Source: Woeseiaceae bacterium (GTDB lineage Bacteria > Pseudomonadota > Gammaproteobacteria > Steroidobacterales > Woeseiaceae). Taken from it: DNA of 45,311 nucleotides. The stretch is from assembly GCA_028277185.1 (NCBI GenBank), contig JANQGQ010000032.1:1-45311 (forward strand), given 5' to 3'. The notes beneath the pieces were generated by a model that saw only the letters and a program-made list of their open reading frames with translations, ran no database searches and was not told the DNA's origin. A program made the position numbers and the translations under genes. Below, piece by piece: positions 34,232 through 43,719 of this stretch (positions within the stretch are counted from its first letter, which is position 1; each line of letters opens with the position of its first letter).

Positions 34232-34250
34232 AACAAACAATTGCTTGGTT
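34232..34250. promoter_or_regulatory. Candidate TetR operator C
   Basis: AACAAACAATTGCTTGGTT is an imperfect palindrome centred on CAATTG in the divergent gap between acyl-CoA ligase and P450. Half-sites AACAAACAAT and ACCAAGCAAT are close to those of operator B (AACAAACGAT / AACAAGCGAT) with the same spacing. It overlaps the -35 box of the P450 promoter, so it would control at least the rightward genes. Confidence 0.55.
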
Positions 34251-34268
34251 GAAATCAAAGCTTATGCT
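34241..34268 (+). promoter_or_regulatory. Sigma-70-like promoter for the P450 operon
   Basis: TTGCTT (34241-34246), a 16-nt spacer and TATGCT (34263-34268) form a reasonable promoter about 57 bp upstream of the P450 start. The -35 box lies within operator C, consistent with repression by a TetR protein. Confidence 0.45.
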
Positions 34269-34324
34269 AATGTGCTGCACATTCATCATCCTGCCCGCTT
34301 GCGTCCCGCGACGTGAGAACAATC

Positions 34325-35548
34325 ATGCCCAGCGTACCCCAAATCGCCGAGTACGATCCGCGCGATCCGGACGTGATCGACGATCCGATACCCGTCCTGA
34401 CAGCGCTGCAGAAGACCGATCCGGTCCACTGGTCGGAGCGGCTGAACGGCTGGGTGATCACGGGCTACGACGACGCTCGCCGCATCCTGACCGACGACGG
34501 TATCTCCGCCGACCGGCTGACGCCTTTCTACGAGTACCAGAGCGAGAGCATGCAGAAGCGGATCAGCGAGCTGATCCGCTACCTCAACACCTGGGTCGCG
34601 TTCAAGGATCCGCCGGAGCACACCCGGCTGCGGACCTTGATGAACAAGGTGTTCACGCGGCGCGCCGTTCGCGAGCTGCGACCGGCGATCGAGACGGCGG
34701 TCGATCGTCTGCTCGATGCGATGTCCGACGAGGACGAGGTCGACTTCATCCAGGCTTTCGCCTACCCGCTGCCCGCCGCCGTCATCATGAATTTGCTCGG
34801 TCTGCCAGAGGAGGATACCGAGCGGCTCAAGGACTGGTCGAACAAGATGCAGCTCTTCATCGGCAGCGCCACGACCTCGTCCGACAAGTACGCGCTTGCG
34901 GAGCGCGGTGCCATCGAAATGGCCGAGTACTTTCGCAACGTGATCCTGGAGCGCGAGAAGAATCTTGGGGACGACATGATCTCGAAGCTCCTGACGATTC
35001 GTGACGCGGACGAAGCGCTGACGGAAGACGAGGTCATAGGGACGTCGATGTTGTTCCTGTTCGGCGGCCACGAGACGACGACCAATCTGCTCGGCAACGG
35101 CGTGCGCGCGCTGCTCAGCCATCCTGATCAGCTCGCTAAGCTGAAAGCCGACCCAGGGCTGATTCGCTCGGCTGTGGAAGAGATACTGCGCTATGACGGT
35201 CCGACCGGGGCGACGGTGCGGGTCGTCAGCAAGGACCACGATTTGCACGGGCGGCGGCTGCGGAAAGGGCAACGCGTGTTCGTCATGATCAATGCGGCGA
35301 ACCATGACGACCGGGTTTTCACCGAGCCGTCCGCTTTCGACATCGGGCGCGATCCAAATCCGCATCTGACCTTCAACTTCGGCGCGCACTTCTGCCTCGG
35401 CGCGCCGCTTGCCCGACTGGAGGGGGAGATCGCCTTCCTGCATCTGATCGAGCGCTTCCCGGACATGCGTCTGACTGCCGACCGTTACCGCTACATGGAC
35501 ACGCTGGTCATGCGTGGGGTACGGTCGATGCCGCTTGCTCTGCGCTGA
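34325..35548 (+). CDS. Cytochrome P450
   Basis: 407 residues, soluble bacterial class I P450. The I-helix oxygen motif FGGHETTTN, the K-helix ExxR (EEILR) and the haem loop FNFGAHFCLG with Cys357 as thiolate ligand are all present. No fused reductase and no ferredoxin gene nearby, so redox partners come from elsewhere. The ATG at 34325 is chosen over GTG 34313. First gene of the rightward group P450, acyl-CoA dehydrogenase, kinase, SDR. It likely hydroxylates the substrate that the other enzymes degrade. The CYP family cannot be assigned by eye. Confidence 0.93.
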   Translation: MPSVPQIAEYDPRDPDVIDDPIPVLTALQKTDPVHWSERLNGWVITGYDDARRILTDDGISADRLTPFYEYQSESMQKRISELIRYLNTWVAFKDPPEHTRLRTLMNKVFTRRAVRELRPAIETAVDRLLDAMSDEDEVDFIQAFAYPLPAAVIMNLLGLPEEDTERLKDWSNKMQLFIGSATTSSDKYALAERGAIEMAEYFRNVILEREKNLGDDMISKLLTIRDADEALTEDEVIGTSMLFLFGGHETTTNLLGNGVRALLSHPDQLAKLKADPGLIRSAVEEILRYDGPTGATVRVVSKDHDLHGRRLRKGQRVFVMINAANHDDRVFTEPSAFDIGRDPNPHLTFNFGAHFCLGAPLARLEGEIAFLHLIERFPDMRLTADRYRYMDTLVMRGVRSMPLALR

Positions 35549-35576
35549 ATCCTGAACAAATCCCGGAAACCGTAAC

Positions 35577-36797
35577 GTGAACTTCGACAAAGGGCCGCGC
35601 GTCCTCGAGCTCGAGTCCCGTCTCGCTGACTTCATGGAGCGCTACGTCTATCCTGCGGAAGAGCTGTACGCGCAGCAGATCGAGCGTGCGGACGAGCGCT
35701 TCAGCACGCCGCCCATCATGGCCGAACTCAAGAAGAAGGCCCGGGACGCCGGCTTGTGGAATCTCTTCATCCCCCCGGACTTGAGCGAGTTTGGCGGCGC
35801 GGGCCTCAAGAACCTCGAATACGCGCCGCTGGCCGAGATCATGGGCCGCGTGCTCTGGGCGCCCGAGGTCTTCAACTGCAATGCGCCCGACACGGGCAAC
35901 ATGGAAGTGTTCATGAAGTTCGGGACGCCCGAGCATCATGCGCAGTGGCTCGAGCCGCTGCTCGCCGGGGAAATCCGCAGCGCCTATGCCATGACCGAAC
36001 CCGCCGTGGCTTCATCGGATGCGACGAACATCGAGTGCTCGATAACCCGTGACGGCGATCACTATTGCGTGAACGGCCGCAAGTGGTTCATCACCGGTGC
36101 CATGCACGAGAACTGCCGGATCTTCATCGTCATGGGCAAATCCGACCCGGACAATCCGGACCGGCACCGCCAGCAGTCGCAGATCCTCGTGCCGCGGGAT
36201 ACGCCGGGCGTCACGGTCCGGCGGCGGCTCAGGACGCTGGGCTTCGACGATGCGCCGCTCGGCCATGCCGAGGTCGACTTCGATGGCGCGCGCGTGCCCG
36301 CCGCCAATCTCCTGCTCGGCGAAGGCCGCGGTTTCGAGATTGCCCAGAGCCGCCTCGGACCCGGACGTATCCATCACTGCATGCGGCTGATCGGCTGCGC
36401 ACAGCGGGCGCTGGAGCTGGCCTGCCGGCGGACCGACTCGCGGCGCACCTTCGGCCGCAAGATCAGCGAGCATCAGTCCGTGCGCGAGGCGATCGCGCGC
36501 TCGGTGGCGGAAATCGAGTCGGCGCGGCTGCTGACGCTCAAGACCGCCGACAGGATCGACAAGGTGGGGAGCAAGGAAGCCCGCGATCTCATCGCCGCGA
36601 CCAAAGTACTCGTGCCCGAGATGGCACAGACTGTCATCGACCGCGCAATCCAGATGCACGGCGCCGGCGGGCTCTCCGACGACTTCTTTCTGGCCGAGGC
36701 ATTCTCCTACGCCCGCTACTGCCGGCTTGCGGACGGCCCCGATGAAGTGCATATGATGGCGCTCGGTAAGCAGACGATTCGAGCCTATGCCGGTTGA
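35577..36797 (+). CDS. Acyl-CoA dehydrogenase (ACAD10/11-like)
   Basis: 406 residues with FAD- and CoA-binding elements: AYAMTEPAVASSDATNIECS, a middle domain with NGRKWFITGA, and TDSRRTFGRKISEHQSVREA, ending in AEAFSYARYCRLADGPDEVH. The ADGPDEVH end and the DNA overlap with an APH-like kinase are typical of the ACAD10/11 branch. In that branch, and in the Pseudomonas Lva route, the dehydrogenase converts a 4-phosphoacyl-CoA to a 3-hydroxyacyl-CoA instead of simply making an enoyl-CoA. GTG start 35577, 28 bp after the P450. The last 11 bp overlap the kinase gene. Confidence 0.92.
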   Translation: MNFDKGPRVLELESRLADFMERYVYPAEELYAQQIERADERFSTPPIMAELKKKARDAGLWNLFIPPDLSEFGGAGLKNLEYAPLAEIMGRVLWAPEVFNCNAPDTGNMEVFMKFGTPEHHAQWLEPLLAGEIRSAYAMTEPAVASSDATNIECSITRDGDHYCVNGRKWFITGAMHENCRIFIVMGKSDPDNPDRHRQQSQILVPRDTPGVTVRRRLRTLGFDDAPLGHAEVDFDGARVPAANLLLGEGRGFEIAQSRLGPGRIHHCMRLIGCAQRALELACRRTDSRRTFGRKISEHQSVREAIARSVAEIESARLLTLKTADRIDKVGSKEARDLIAATKVLVPEMAQTVIDRAIQMHGAGGLSDDFFLAEAFSYARYCRLADGPDEVHMMALGKQTIRAYAG

Positions 36798-37809
36798 CGA
36801 ACTCGACGAACGCGCGCTGGCAGCGTACCTGAGCCGGCACGTTCCCGAACTCGGTGAGTTCGCGTCGCTCAGGAAGTTCAAGGACGGCCAGTCCAATCCG
36901 ACTTTCCTGCTCAACGCGGCCAACGGGCGCTTCGTGCTCCGTAAGCAACCGCCCGGCAAGCTCCTTAAGTCGGCGCACGCCGTCGATCGCGAGTACCGCG
37001 TGATGCAGGCGCTGGCCGACACGGCGGTGCCGGTGCCCCGCGTGCTGCATCTGTGTGACGATCCGGGCGTCATCGACGGCAAGTTCTTCGTCATGAGTTT
37101 CGAGGACGGCCGCACGTTCTGGGACGCGGCGCTGCCCGAACTCGACAACGAGGATCGGAGCGCGGTCTATGCCGAGATGAACCGCATCCTCGCGGCGCTG
37201 CACGACGTCGACGTCGGAGCCGTTGGCCTCGACGACTACGGCCGGCCCGGGAACTACTTCGCGCGCCAGACGCATCGCTGGAGCAAGCAATACCGGCACT
37301 CCGAAACGACGAAGATCCCGGCCATGGATCGCCTGATCGAGTGGTTGCCGCTGAATCTGCCGCCCGACGACGGCCAGGTCAGCCTGATTCACGGCGACTA
37401 TCGGCTCGACAATCTCATGTTCCACGCGGATCGCCCGGAGGCTCGGGCGGTGCTGGACTGGGAGTTATCGACGCTCGGCCATCCATACTCCGATCTCGCC
37501 TATCAGTGCATGCAGTTGCGGCTTGCCCGCGATGCGGTGATACCCGGCCTCGGAGGCGCCGACCGCGCTGCACTCGGCATTCCGACCGAGGAGCAATACG
37601 TCGCGGCCTACTGCGGCGCACGCGGACTGGGCGGTATTCCGGACTGGCCTTTCTACCTCGCGTTCTCGTTCTTCCGGCTGGCCGCGATCCTGCAGGGGGT
37701 AATGAAGCGGGCCATCGACGGCAACGCATCCAGTACGAAGGCACTCGAGTACGGTGGGGCGGCTTCGGTGCTTGCCGGAATGGGCATCGCCATCGTCGAG
37801 CAGAGCTAG
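36787..37809 (+). CDS. APH-family phosphotransferase (4-hydroxyacyl-CoA kinase-like)
   Basis: 340 residues with a kinase fold. The N-lobe includes FVLRKQPPGKLLKSAHAVDR; the catalytic loop HGDYRLDNLMFH has H202/D204/N209; the metal-binding Asp is D224 in LDWELSTLGHPYSDLAY. Not an antibiotic kinase: this subfamily is encoded next to acyl-CoA dehydrogenases, and animal ACAD10/11 are fusions of exactly these two domains. LvaA of the levulinate pathway phosphorylates 4-hydroxyacyl-CoA. The ATG overlaps the dehydrogenase end by 11 bp, so strict coupling is expected. Substrate inferred. Confidence 0.9.
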   Translation: MPVDELDERALAAYLSRHVPELGEFASLRKFKDGQSNPTFLLNAANGRFVLRKQPPGKLLKSAHAVDREYRVMQALADTAVPVPRVLHLCDDPGVIDGKFFVMSFEDGRTFWDAALPELDNEDRSAVYAEMNRILAALHDVDVGAVGLDDYGRPGNYFARQTHRWSKQYRHSETTKIPAMDRLIEWLPLNLPPDDGQVSLIHGDYRLDNLMFHADRPEARAVLDWELSTLGHPYSDLAYQCMQLRLARDAVIPGLGGADRAALGIPTEEQYVAAYCGARGLGGIPDWPFYLAFSFFRLAAILQGVMKRAIDGNASSTKALEYGGAASVLAGMGIAIVEQS

Positions 37810-37863
37810 TCCCGCTGTGGCAATCTCCCGTAACCCGTATACCTCGGCGAGGATGTCCACACC

Positions 37864-38640
37864 ATGCAGTCACTCAAGAGCCTGTTCTCACTCGAAGGCC
37901 GCACGGCGCTCGTAAGCGGCGCGAGCAGCGGTTTCGGTTCCCACTTCGCGCGCTTGCTTGCCGCTCAGGGCGCCAGCGTAGTTGTCGCGGCGCGCCGGCT
38001 GGATCGCCTGGAGGCGCTCGTCGGCGAGCTGGAAGCGGACGGTGCGGAGGCTGCCGCGGTCGAGATGGACGTCACCCGCGGCGAAACCATCAGTCGGGCT
38101 TTCGACGTGGCCGAGGAGCGCTTCGGCCCGGTCACCGTCGTTTCGAACAACGCCGGCGTCGTGGACTCTAAGCTTGCCGTAGACGTCGAGGAGGCGGACT
38201 GGGACCACACGCTGAACACCAACCTCAAAGGCGCCTGGCTGGTTGCAAGCGAGGCGGGCAAGCGCATGATCGCGGCCAACGCTCCCGGCAGCATCGTCAA
38301 CACGGCGTCGATCCTCGGCCTCCGTCCCGCGCTTGCACAGGCAAGCTACGCGACGTCGAAGGCCGGGCTCGTGCATCTGACCCGCTGCCTGGCCCTCGAG
38401 TGGGCGCGTAAGGGCGTTCGGGTCAACGCGCTGTGCCCCGGCTTCTTCGTGACCGAGATGAACACCGATTTCCTCGAGAGCGAACGCGGTCAGAAGTATC
38501 TGGCGTCTACCCCGGCGCAGCGCGCCGGTGAGTTCGACGAGCTCAGCGCGCCGTTTCTGTTGCTTGCGACGGGCGCCGGCAGTTTCGTCACGGGCGAGAC
38601 GCTGGCGGTCGACGGCGGCCACAGTCTGAGTGCCCTCTAG
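37864..38640 (+). CDS. SDR family dehydrogenase (probable 3-hydroxyacyl-CoA oxidation)
   Basis: 258 residues. SGASSGFGSHFARLLA holds the cofactor motif; NNAGV, then NTASILGLRPALAQASYATS followed by KAG supply Ser, Tyr and Lys. VNALCPGFFVTEMNT and a TLAVDGGHSLSAL end complete the fold. It lies 54 bp after the kinase and is the last gene of the P450 group. If the kinase/dehydrogenase pair makes a 3-hydroxyacyl-CoA, this enzyme is well placed to give the 3-ketoacyl-CoA for the thiolase. NAD versus NADP use is not resolved. Confidence 0.88.
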   Translation: MQSLKSLFSLEGRTALVSGASSGFGSHFARLLAAQGASVVVAARRLDRLEALVGELEADGAEAAAVEMDVTRGETISRAFDVAEERFGPVTVVSNNAGVVDSKLAVDVEEADWDHTLNTNLKGAWLVASEAGKRMIAANAPGSIVNTASILGLRPALAQASYATSKAGLVHLTRCLALEWARKGVRVNALCPGFFVTEMNTDFLESERGQKYLASTPAQRAGEFDELSAPFLLLATGAGSFVTGETLAVDGGHSLSAL

Positions 38641-38748
38641 AACCGATCTCGATATAGCGCCTGGCCGCTGAGACGTTTCGAATAACGCAATTGTGCGGCT
38701 TCCGGCCTCCGTCTACGCTGACAGATCAGCGCCGATGCGGAGAAAGGA

Positions 38749-39828
38749 TTGGTTCACTGGAGCCCAGCCGATCTCGACGCGCTGCTCTGTCAGCTGCGCG
38801 ACGAGGGATTTCGGGTCATCGGGCCATCGGTCCGGGACGGCGCTATCGTGTACACGGATATCGATGCGCTGCCGGTCGGCGTGGGCGATGATCAGGAAGC
38901 GGGCCGCTACCGTCTGCGCGAGCGCGGCGACAAGACACGCTTCGGCTACAATCTGGGGCCGTCGAGCTTCAAGCAATATCTGTTTCCGTCGCGCGAGGAA
39001 TTGTTCGCCTACGCGGACGGCGACATCGTTCCGGCGCCGCTCGACGATGAGAAACTCGCATTCGTGGGTGTCCGTGCGTGCGAGCTGGCCGCGATCCAGG
39101 TCCTCGACCGCGTGTTCCAGGGCGACGGCTTCAAGGACCGGCGTTATCAGGCCAGGCGCCAAAACCTGCTGATCGTCGCCGTTGACTGCTCGCAGTCGGC
39201 GCCGACCTGCTTCTGTGCATCCAGCGACGACGGTCCCGGAGTGGGTGAGGGCGCCGACCTCGTCCTGACGGAGCTTCTGGACGACGGTGAGCCCAGTTAC
39301 TACGTCCGCGCCGGCAGCGAGCGCGGTGCGGAGCTGCTTGCAGCAAGCGAGGCCGATGCCGCGTCGCCCGAGCTGCAAGGCCGCGCGCGTGCGGTGGTCG
39401 ACGAGACTCGCGAGGGGCTCGAGCGCTTGCTGCCGAGAGAAGGTCTCCGCGACGCTCTCCTTGGCGCGCTGGATCATCCACACTGGCAGGAGCTTGCCGA
39501 ACGTTGCCTGGCCTGCGGCAACTGCACGCAGGTGTGTCCCACCTGCTTCTGCTCGACGGCCGTAGAAGAGACGGATCCCGTTTCACTCCGTGTGTCGCAC
39601 GTACGCCAGTGGGACTCGTGCTTTACGGCGGGCCATAGCTACGTCCACGGCGGGCCGGTACACGCCGGCATCGCTTCGCGCTATCGGCAGTGGCTGACGC
39701 ACAAACTGGCGAGCTGGGAGGATCAGTTCGGGCGCTCGGGCTGCACCGGCTGCGGGCGCTGCATCAGCTGGTGCCCGGTCGGCATCGATCTGACCGCGGA
39801 AGCCGAAGCGCTCAGGAGAACGCCATGA
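38749..39828 (+). CDS. [NiFe]-hydrogenase (group 3b) iron-sulfur beta subunit
   Basis: 359 residues, cytoplasmic electron-transfer subunit (HydB/sulfhydrogenase beta type). Two 4Fe-4S motifs near the C-terminus: [16 protein letters not shown] and [13 protein letters not shown]-terminal [20 protein letters not shown] matches the family. No ATG is available: the first candidate after an in-frame stop is TTG at 38749, directly preceded by AAAGGA, so the start is somewhat uncertain. It opens a six-gene operon in which each stop meets or overlaps the next start. It passes electrons between the hydrogenase core and the NAD(P)H subunit. Confidence 0.9.
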   Translation: MVHWSPADLDALLCQLRDEGFRVIGPSVRDGAIVYTDIDALPVGVGDDQEAGRYRLRERGDKTRFGYNLGPSSFKQYLFPSREELFAYADGDIVPAPLDDEKLAFVGVRACELAAIQVLDRVFQGDGFKDRRYQARRQNLLIVAVDCSQSAPTCFCASSDDGPGVGEGADLVLTELLDDGEPSYYVRAGSERGAELLAASEADAASPELQGRARAVVDETREGLERLLPREGLRDALLGALDHPHWQELAERCLACGNCTQVCPTCFCSTAVEETDPVSLRVSHVRQWDSCFTAGHSYVHGGPVHAGIASRYRQWLTHKLASWEDQFGRSGCTGCGRCISWCPVGIDLTAEAEALRRTP

Positions 39829-40289
39829 AACAGTTCCTCGATCTGCTCGCCGAGCACTCGTTCTTCCGCGATTTACCGCGCGAAGACCTCGAGTTCATCG
39901 CGACCTGCGGCCGCAACGTCGCGTTCAAGGCCGGCACCCCGATCGCCCGTGAGGGCGATCCCGCCGACGCTTTCTACGTGATCCGCAAGGGTCGCGCGGC
40001 CATCGAGATGTACGCGCCGGGAAGGGGCTCCCTGCGCGTGCAGACCGTCGGCGAAGGCGACATTCTGGGCTGGTCTTGGCTGATACCGCCGCACCGCTGG
40101 GTATTCGACGTTCGCGCGCTGCAGGACGTGCGGGCGATTGCCATGGATGGCCGCTGCCTGCGCGACAAGTGCGATGCGAATCACGAAGTCGGCTTTCAGC
40201 TGATGCGCCGCTTCGCGCAGATACTCACGCGGCGGCTCGAGGCCACTCGAATCCAGCTTCTGGATCTCTACAGCGACAAGGTCGTATGA
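39825..40289 (+). CDS. Cyclic-nucleotide-binding-domain protein in the hydrogenase operon
   Basis: 154 residues with one Crp-type cNMP-binding beta-roll ([20 protein letters not shown], then [18 protein letters not shown]) and a C-terminal helix, but no helix-turn-helix, so it is not a DNA-binding regulator. It overlaps the beta-subunit stop and the gamma-subunit start (ATGA at both ends), so it is made with the enzyme in fixed proportion. The usual phosphate-binding RxA motif of cAMP sites is not clear. It may sense a nucleotide or redox state and control the hydrogenase. Confidence 0.85.
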   Translation: MKQFLDLLAEHSFFRDLPREDLEFIATCGRNVAFKAGTPIAREGDPADAFYVIRKGRAAIEMYAPGRGSLRVQTVGEGDILGWSWLIPPHRWVFDVRALQDVRAIAMDGRCLRDKCDANHEVGFQLMRRFAQILTRRLEATRIQLLDLYSDKVV

Positions 40290-41107
40290 GCGATTGCCTG
40301 CTGCCGACGATGTGCACCATTACCGGCCGCAAGCAGGACACGGCGGACGTCTTCACGCTGTCGATCGACCCTCCGGACGGCGAATTCCCGTTCGAGCCCG
40401 GCCAGTTCAACATGCTGTACATCCCCGGCGTCGGTGAGTCCGCGATCTCGATCAGCGGCCGGCCGGCCGAGGCGAACAAGCTCGTGCATACGATTCGCGC
40501 CGTCGGCGACGTTACCCGGCTGCTGGGTATTCGCGAGACGCGGGAGCGCATCGGGGTTCGCGGCCCGTTCGGTACCGGCTGGCCGATATCTCAGGCCGCG
40601 GGGAAGAACGTCGTGATCGTTGCGGGCGGCATCGGACTGGCGCCGCTTCGCCCGGTGATCTACGCGATAGCCGATCGCCGTGACGACTACGGCGACGTAA
40701 GCTTGCTGTACGGTGCCAGGACGCCTGCCGACGTGCTGTATCGCGAAGAGCTCCTCGAGTGGAAACGCGCCGGAGTTCTCGACCTCGCCGTGACGGTGGA
40801 CGCCGCGCGCAGCGACTGGAGCGGCGACGTCGGTGTCGTCACGAACCTCGTCGGGCGGATTCACTCCGATCCCGCGGCGACCGTGGCGATGCTGTGCGGT
40901 CCCGAAATCATGATGCGCTCGACGGCGAGAGCGCTGCTCGACATCGGCGTCGAGGAGGCGAATATAGCCGTGTCGATGGAACGTAACATGAAGTGCGCGA
41001 CGGCGTTCTGCGGTCACTGCCAGCTCGGCCCCTACTTCGTCTGCAAGGACGGTCCGGTGTTTTTCTACCCGGACGTCGCGCCGTACTGGCAACAACGGGA
41101 GTTCTAG
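40286..41107 (+). CDS. [NiFe]-hydrogenase (group 3b) FAD/NAD(P)H gamma subunit
   Basis: 273 residues, ferredoxin-NADP reductase-like (HydG). FAD region FEPGQFNMLYIPGVGESAIS, NAD(P) region VIVAGGIGLAPLRPV, and a C-terminal 2Fe-2S type cysteine group CATAFCGHCQLGPYFVC. It couples the enzyme to NAD(P)H. In this family the reaction is reversible H2:NADP+ oxidoreduction, with sulfhydrogenase activity in some archaea. Start ATG overlaps the previous stop. It ends 3 bp before the small-subunit gene. Confidence 0.92.
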   Translation: MSDCLLPTMCTITGRKQDTADVFTLSIDPPDGEFPFEPGQFNMLYIPGVGESAISISGRPAEANKLVHTIRAVGDVTRLLGIRETRERIGVRGPFGTGWPISQAAGKNVVIVAGGIGLAPLRPVIYAIADRRDDYGDVSLLYGARTPADVLYREELLEWKRAGVLDLAVTVDAARSDWSGDVGVVTNLVGRIHSDPAATVAMLCGPEIMMRSTARALLDIGVEEANIAVSMERNMKCATAFCGHCQLGPYFVCKDGPVFFYPDVAPYWQQREF

Positions 41108-41110
41108 GCA

Positions 41111-41926
41111 ATGGCGGAAGGCGGACAACTCGAAGCACCGAAACCGCGGCTTGCTGTGTTCAAGTTCGCATCCTGCGACGGCTGCCAGCTCAGTCTCCTC
41201 GACTGCGAGGACGAGCTCCTGTCGCTCGCGTCGGCGATCGACATCGTCAATTTCCCGGAGGCAAGCCGGGAGATGCTGCCGGGTCCCTACGACATTTCGC
41301 TGGTCGAGGGCTCGATCACGACCGCTCACGATCGGCAGCGGATCCACGAGGTCCGCGCCAACTCACGGTTCGTCATCTCGATTGGCGCCTGCGCGACCGC
41401 CGGCGGCATTCAGGCCCTGCGCAACTACGCCGACGTCGACGACTACATAAAGACCGTCTACGCTCATCCCGAGTACATCTCCACGCTCAGGACGGCGACG
41501 CCGATAGCCGCGCACGTCAACGTCGACTACGAGCTGCACGGTTGCCCGATCAACAAGCATCAGCTGATCGAGGTTCTGCTGGCGTTCGCGGCCGGGCGCC
41601 GGCCGCAGGTGGCGGCCGACAGCGTGTGCATGGAGTGCAAGGCCCGCGGCACGACCTGCATCATGGTGACGCGCGGCGAGGCCTGTCTCGGTCCGATCAC
41701 TCACGCGGGCTGCGGTGCGATCTGTCCGGCGTACCGGCGTGCGTGCTACGGCTGCTATGGCAGCAAGGACGCTCCCAACGTGGCTTCCCTCGCGGCGTGG
41801 TTCCACGAGTCGCAGGGGCGGGATGCCCAGGAGCTCACCGCCGCGCTCTGCCGCTTCAACCCGGAGGTGCCGGCACTCAGAGAGGAGGCCCGCAAGTGGC
41901 GTCCGGATGCCGCAAAGAAAGGGTAG
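41111..41926 (+). CDS. [NiFe]-hydrogenase (group 3b) small (delta) subunit
   Basis: 271 residues without a Tat signal, so cytoplasmic. The proximal-cluster motif is [13 protein letters not shown] (Cys22, Cys25), with later cysteines in [19 protein letters not shown] and [11 protein letters not shown], and a cysteine-rich end [19 protein letters not shown]. This pattern gives three 4Fe-4S clusters, as in the group 3b delta subunit. It ends 7 bp before the large subunit. Confidence 0.93.
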   Translation: MAEGGQLEAPKPRLAVFKFASCDGCQLSLLDCEDELLSLASAIDIVNFPEASREMLPGPYDISLVEGSITTAHDRQRIHEVRANSRFVISIGACATAGGIQALRNYADVDDYIKTVYAHPEYISTLRTATPIAAHVNVDYELHGCPINKHQLIEVLLAFAAGRRPQVAADSVCMECKARGTTCIMVTRGEACLGPITHAGCGAICPAYRRACYGCYGSKDAPNVASLAAWFHESQGRDAQELTAALCRFNPEVPALREEARKWRPDAAKKG

Positions 41927-41933
41927 GAGACAC

Positions 41934-43271
41934 ATGCAAAAGGAACTCAGTGTCAAGACGGGCATCAAGAGCCGGACGATCCAGGTCGACTACCTTGCCC
42001 GGGTAGAAGGTGAGGGCGCGCTGTACATCGACGTCAACGACGGGACGGTCGACGACGTCAAGCTCAAGATCTTCGAGCCGCCGCGATTCTTCGAAGCTTT
42101 TCTTAAGGGCCGGGACCACGCCGAGGCGCCGGACATCACGGCGCGGATCTGCGGTATCTGCCCGGTTGCCTACATGATGAGCGCGGTCCACGCGATGGAG
42201 GCGGCGCTGGATATCGAGGTGAGCGATACGGTACGGAGTCTGCGCCGGCTCCTGTATTGCGGCGAGTGGATCGAGAGCCACGTGCTGCACATCTATATGC
42301 TGCACGCGCCCGATTTCTTCGGTTTCGCCGACGCCATCAGGATGGCGGCCGGACACAAGGCCGCGGTTGAGCGGGGCCTGCGCATGAAAAAGGCGGGCAA
42401 CGAGCTTGTGCGCGTTCTGGGCGGGCGTGAGATACACCCGATCAACGTCCGCGTTGGCGGTTTCTATCGACTACCCGAAAAGAACGAGCTGGCCGCGCTG
42501 CTCGACGAGTTTCGCTGGGCGCGCGACGCTGCCGCGGAGACCGTGCACTGGACGGCCGGCTTCGAGTTTCCGGAGCTCAGTCGCGACTATGAATTCGTCG
42601 CCCTCGCGCATGACGAGGAATATCCGATGAACGAGGGCAGGCTTGCGTCGAATCGCGGCCTCGATATTGCAGTCGACGACTACGAAGCGCATTTCGAAGA
42701 GCGGCACGTCGAGTACACGAACGCGCTGCACTCGGTCCGCACGCCCGGCGAGACCGCGTATTGCGTCGGGCCGCTGGCGCGCTTCAATCTTGCCCGGGAC
42801 AAGCTTTCGGCGGCGACGCGCGAGCTCGTGGACGATACGGGTTTCGACCGCGTCATCGTGAATCCCTTCGAAAGCATCGTGGTCCGCGCGATCGAAGTGT
42901 TCTACGCCTTCGACGAAGCGATTCGCCTGATCGAGTCCTACGAAGCCGCTTACGATCCACAGTGCACGCCGTATGCCGAGGCAGGCCGGCGCGCGGGCGT
43001 GGGCATGGCCGCGACGGAGGCGCCCCGAGGCCTGTTGTACCATCGCTACGAGCTGGACGCCGAAGGGCGGATTCGCGTGGCGAAGATCGTGCCGCCCACC
43101 TCGCAGAACCAGAAGACCATCGAGGACGATCTCTACGACCTCGTCGCCGCGAACATCGAGCTGCCGCAGGACGACCTGACCTGGCGCTGCGAGCAGGCGA
43201 TCCGCAACTACGATCCCTGCATCTCCTGCGCGACGCATTTCCTCAAGCTGCACGTCAGGGATGTCCGCTGA
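41934..43271 (+). CDS. [NiFe]-hydrogenase (group 3b) catalytic large (alpha) subunit
   Basis: 445 residues. The nickel ligands are present at both ends: [10 protein letters not shown] (Cys73, Cys76) near the N-terminus and DPCISCATH (Cys429, Cys432) near the C-terminus, followed by a 10-residue tail after His435 that a maturation protease would remove. The Y at the end of the first motif replaces the His of many other groups and is what I recall for group 3b. ATG 41934 has GGAGA 5-6 nt upstream. Its last 11 bp overlap the protease gene. Core H2-activating subunit. Confidence 0.95.
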   Translation: MQKELSVKTGIKSRTIQVDYLARVEGEGALYIDVNDGTVDDVKLKIFEPPRFFEAFLKGRDHAEAPDITARICGICPVAYMMSAVHAMEAALDIEVSDTVRSLRRLLYCGEWIESHVLHIYMLHAPDFFGFADAIRMAAGHKAAVERGLRMKKAGNELVRVLGGREIHPINVRVGGFYRLPEKNELAALLDEFRWARDAAAETVHWTAGFEFPELSRDYEFVALAHDEEYPMNEGRLASNRGLDIAVDDYEAHFEERHVEYTNALHSVRTPGETAYCVGPLARFNLARDKLSAATRELVDDTGFDRVIVNPFESIVVRAIEVFYAFDEAIRLIESYEAAYDPQCTPYAEAGRRAGVGMAATEAPRGLLYHRYELDAEGRIRVAKIVPPTSQNQKTIEDDLYDLVAANIELPQDDLTWRCEQAIRNYDPCISCATHFLKLHVRDVR

Positions 43272-43719
43272 CACGGGCATCGTCGGGGTCGGCAACGCGA
43301 TGCGGGGCGACGATGCCGCGGGGCTCGTGCTGATCGAGCGACTGGCCGGGCGCGCGCCCGATGCGCGGCTCTACCGCAGCGACGGCGAAGTGTCCGGTCT
43401 GATCGATTGCTTCGGCCGGCACGATTCCGTCGTGATCGTGGACGCGGCACGCGGCGATCTGCCAGCCGGTTCCGTAATCCGGATCGACGCGCTCCGCGAG
43501 CGGCTCGACACGGAAGGACTGCGCTCGTCTACGCATGCGTTCGGCCTCGGCGAAGCGGTCGAGCTTGCGCGCGCCTTGGGCGCGCTGCCGGGTCGCCTGG
43601 AGGTATTTGCGATCGTGGGCCGTTGCTTCGATCTCGGCGCAGACCTGACGCCGCCGGTCGCGGCAGCCGTCGACGAGGTCGGCGAACGCATCGCCGACGA
43701 GTTCATCAGGCGGCCGTAA
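43261..43719 (+). CDS. Hydrogenase maturation protease
   Basis: 152 residues of the HyaD/HycI/HoxW family. The N-terminal [20 protein letters not shown] has the conserved Gly-Asn and Asp that help bind nickel, and the VVIVDAARG segment and [13 protein letters not shown] supply the later metal-binding Asp and His. It removes the C-terminal tail of the large subunit after nickel insertion. Its ATG overlaps the large-subunit end, so the pair is co-translated. No other maturation genes (hypA-F) are in the window. It converges with the SDR at 43706 (14-bp overlap). Confidence 0.92.
   Translation: MSADTGIVGVGNAMRGDDAAGLVLIERLAGRAPDARLYRSDGEVSGLIDCFGRHDSVVIVDAARGDLPAGSVIRIDALRERLDTEGLRSSTHAFGLGEAVELARALGALPGRLEVFAIVGRCFDLGADLTPPVAAAVDEVGERIADEFIRRP

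Noticed and set aside
36787..37809. Aminoglycoside resistance kinase
   Set aside because: The APH fold is present, but the overlap with an acyl-CoA dehydrogenase and the neighbouring acyl-CoA genes point to the hydroxyacyl-CoA kinase subfamily.
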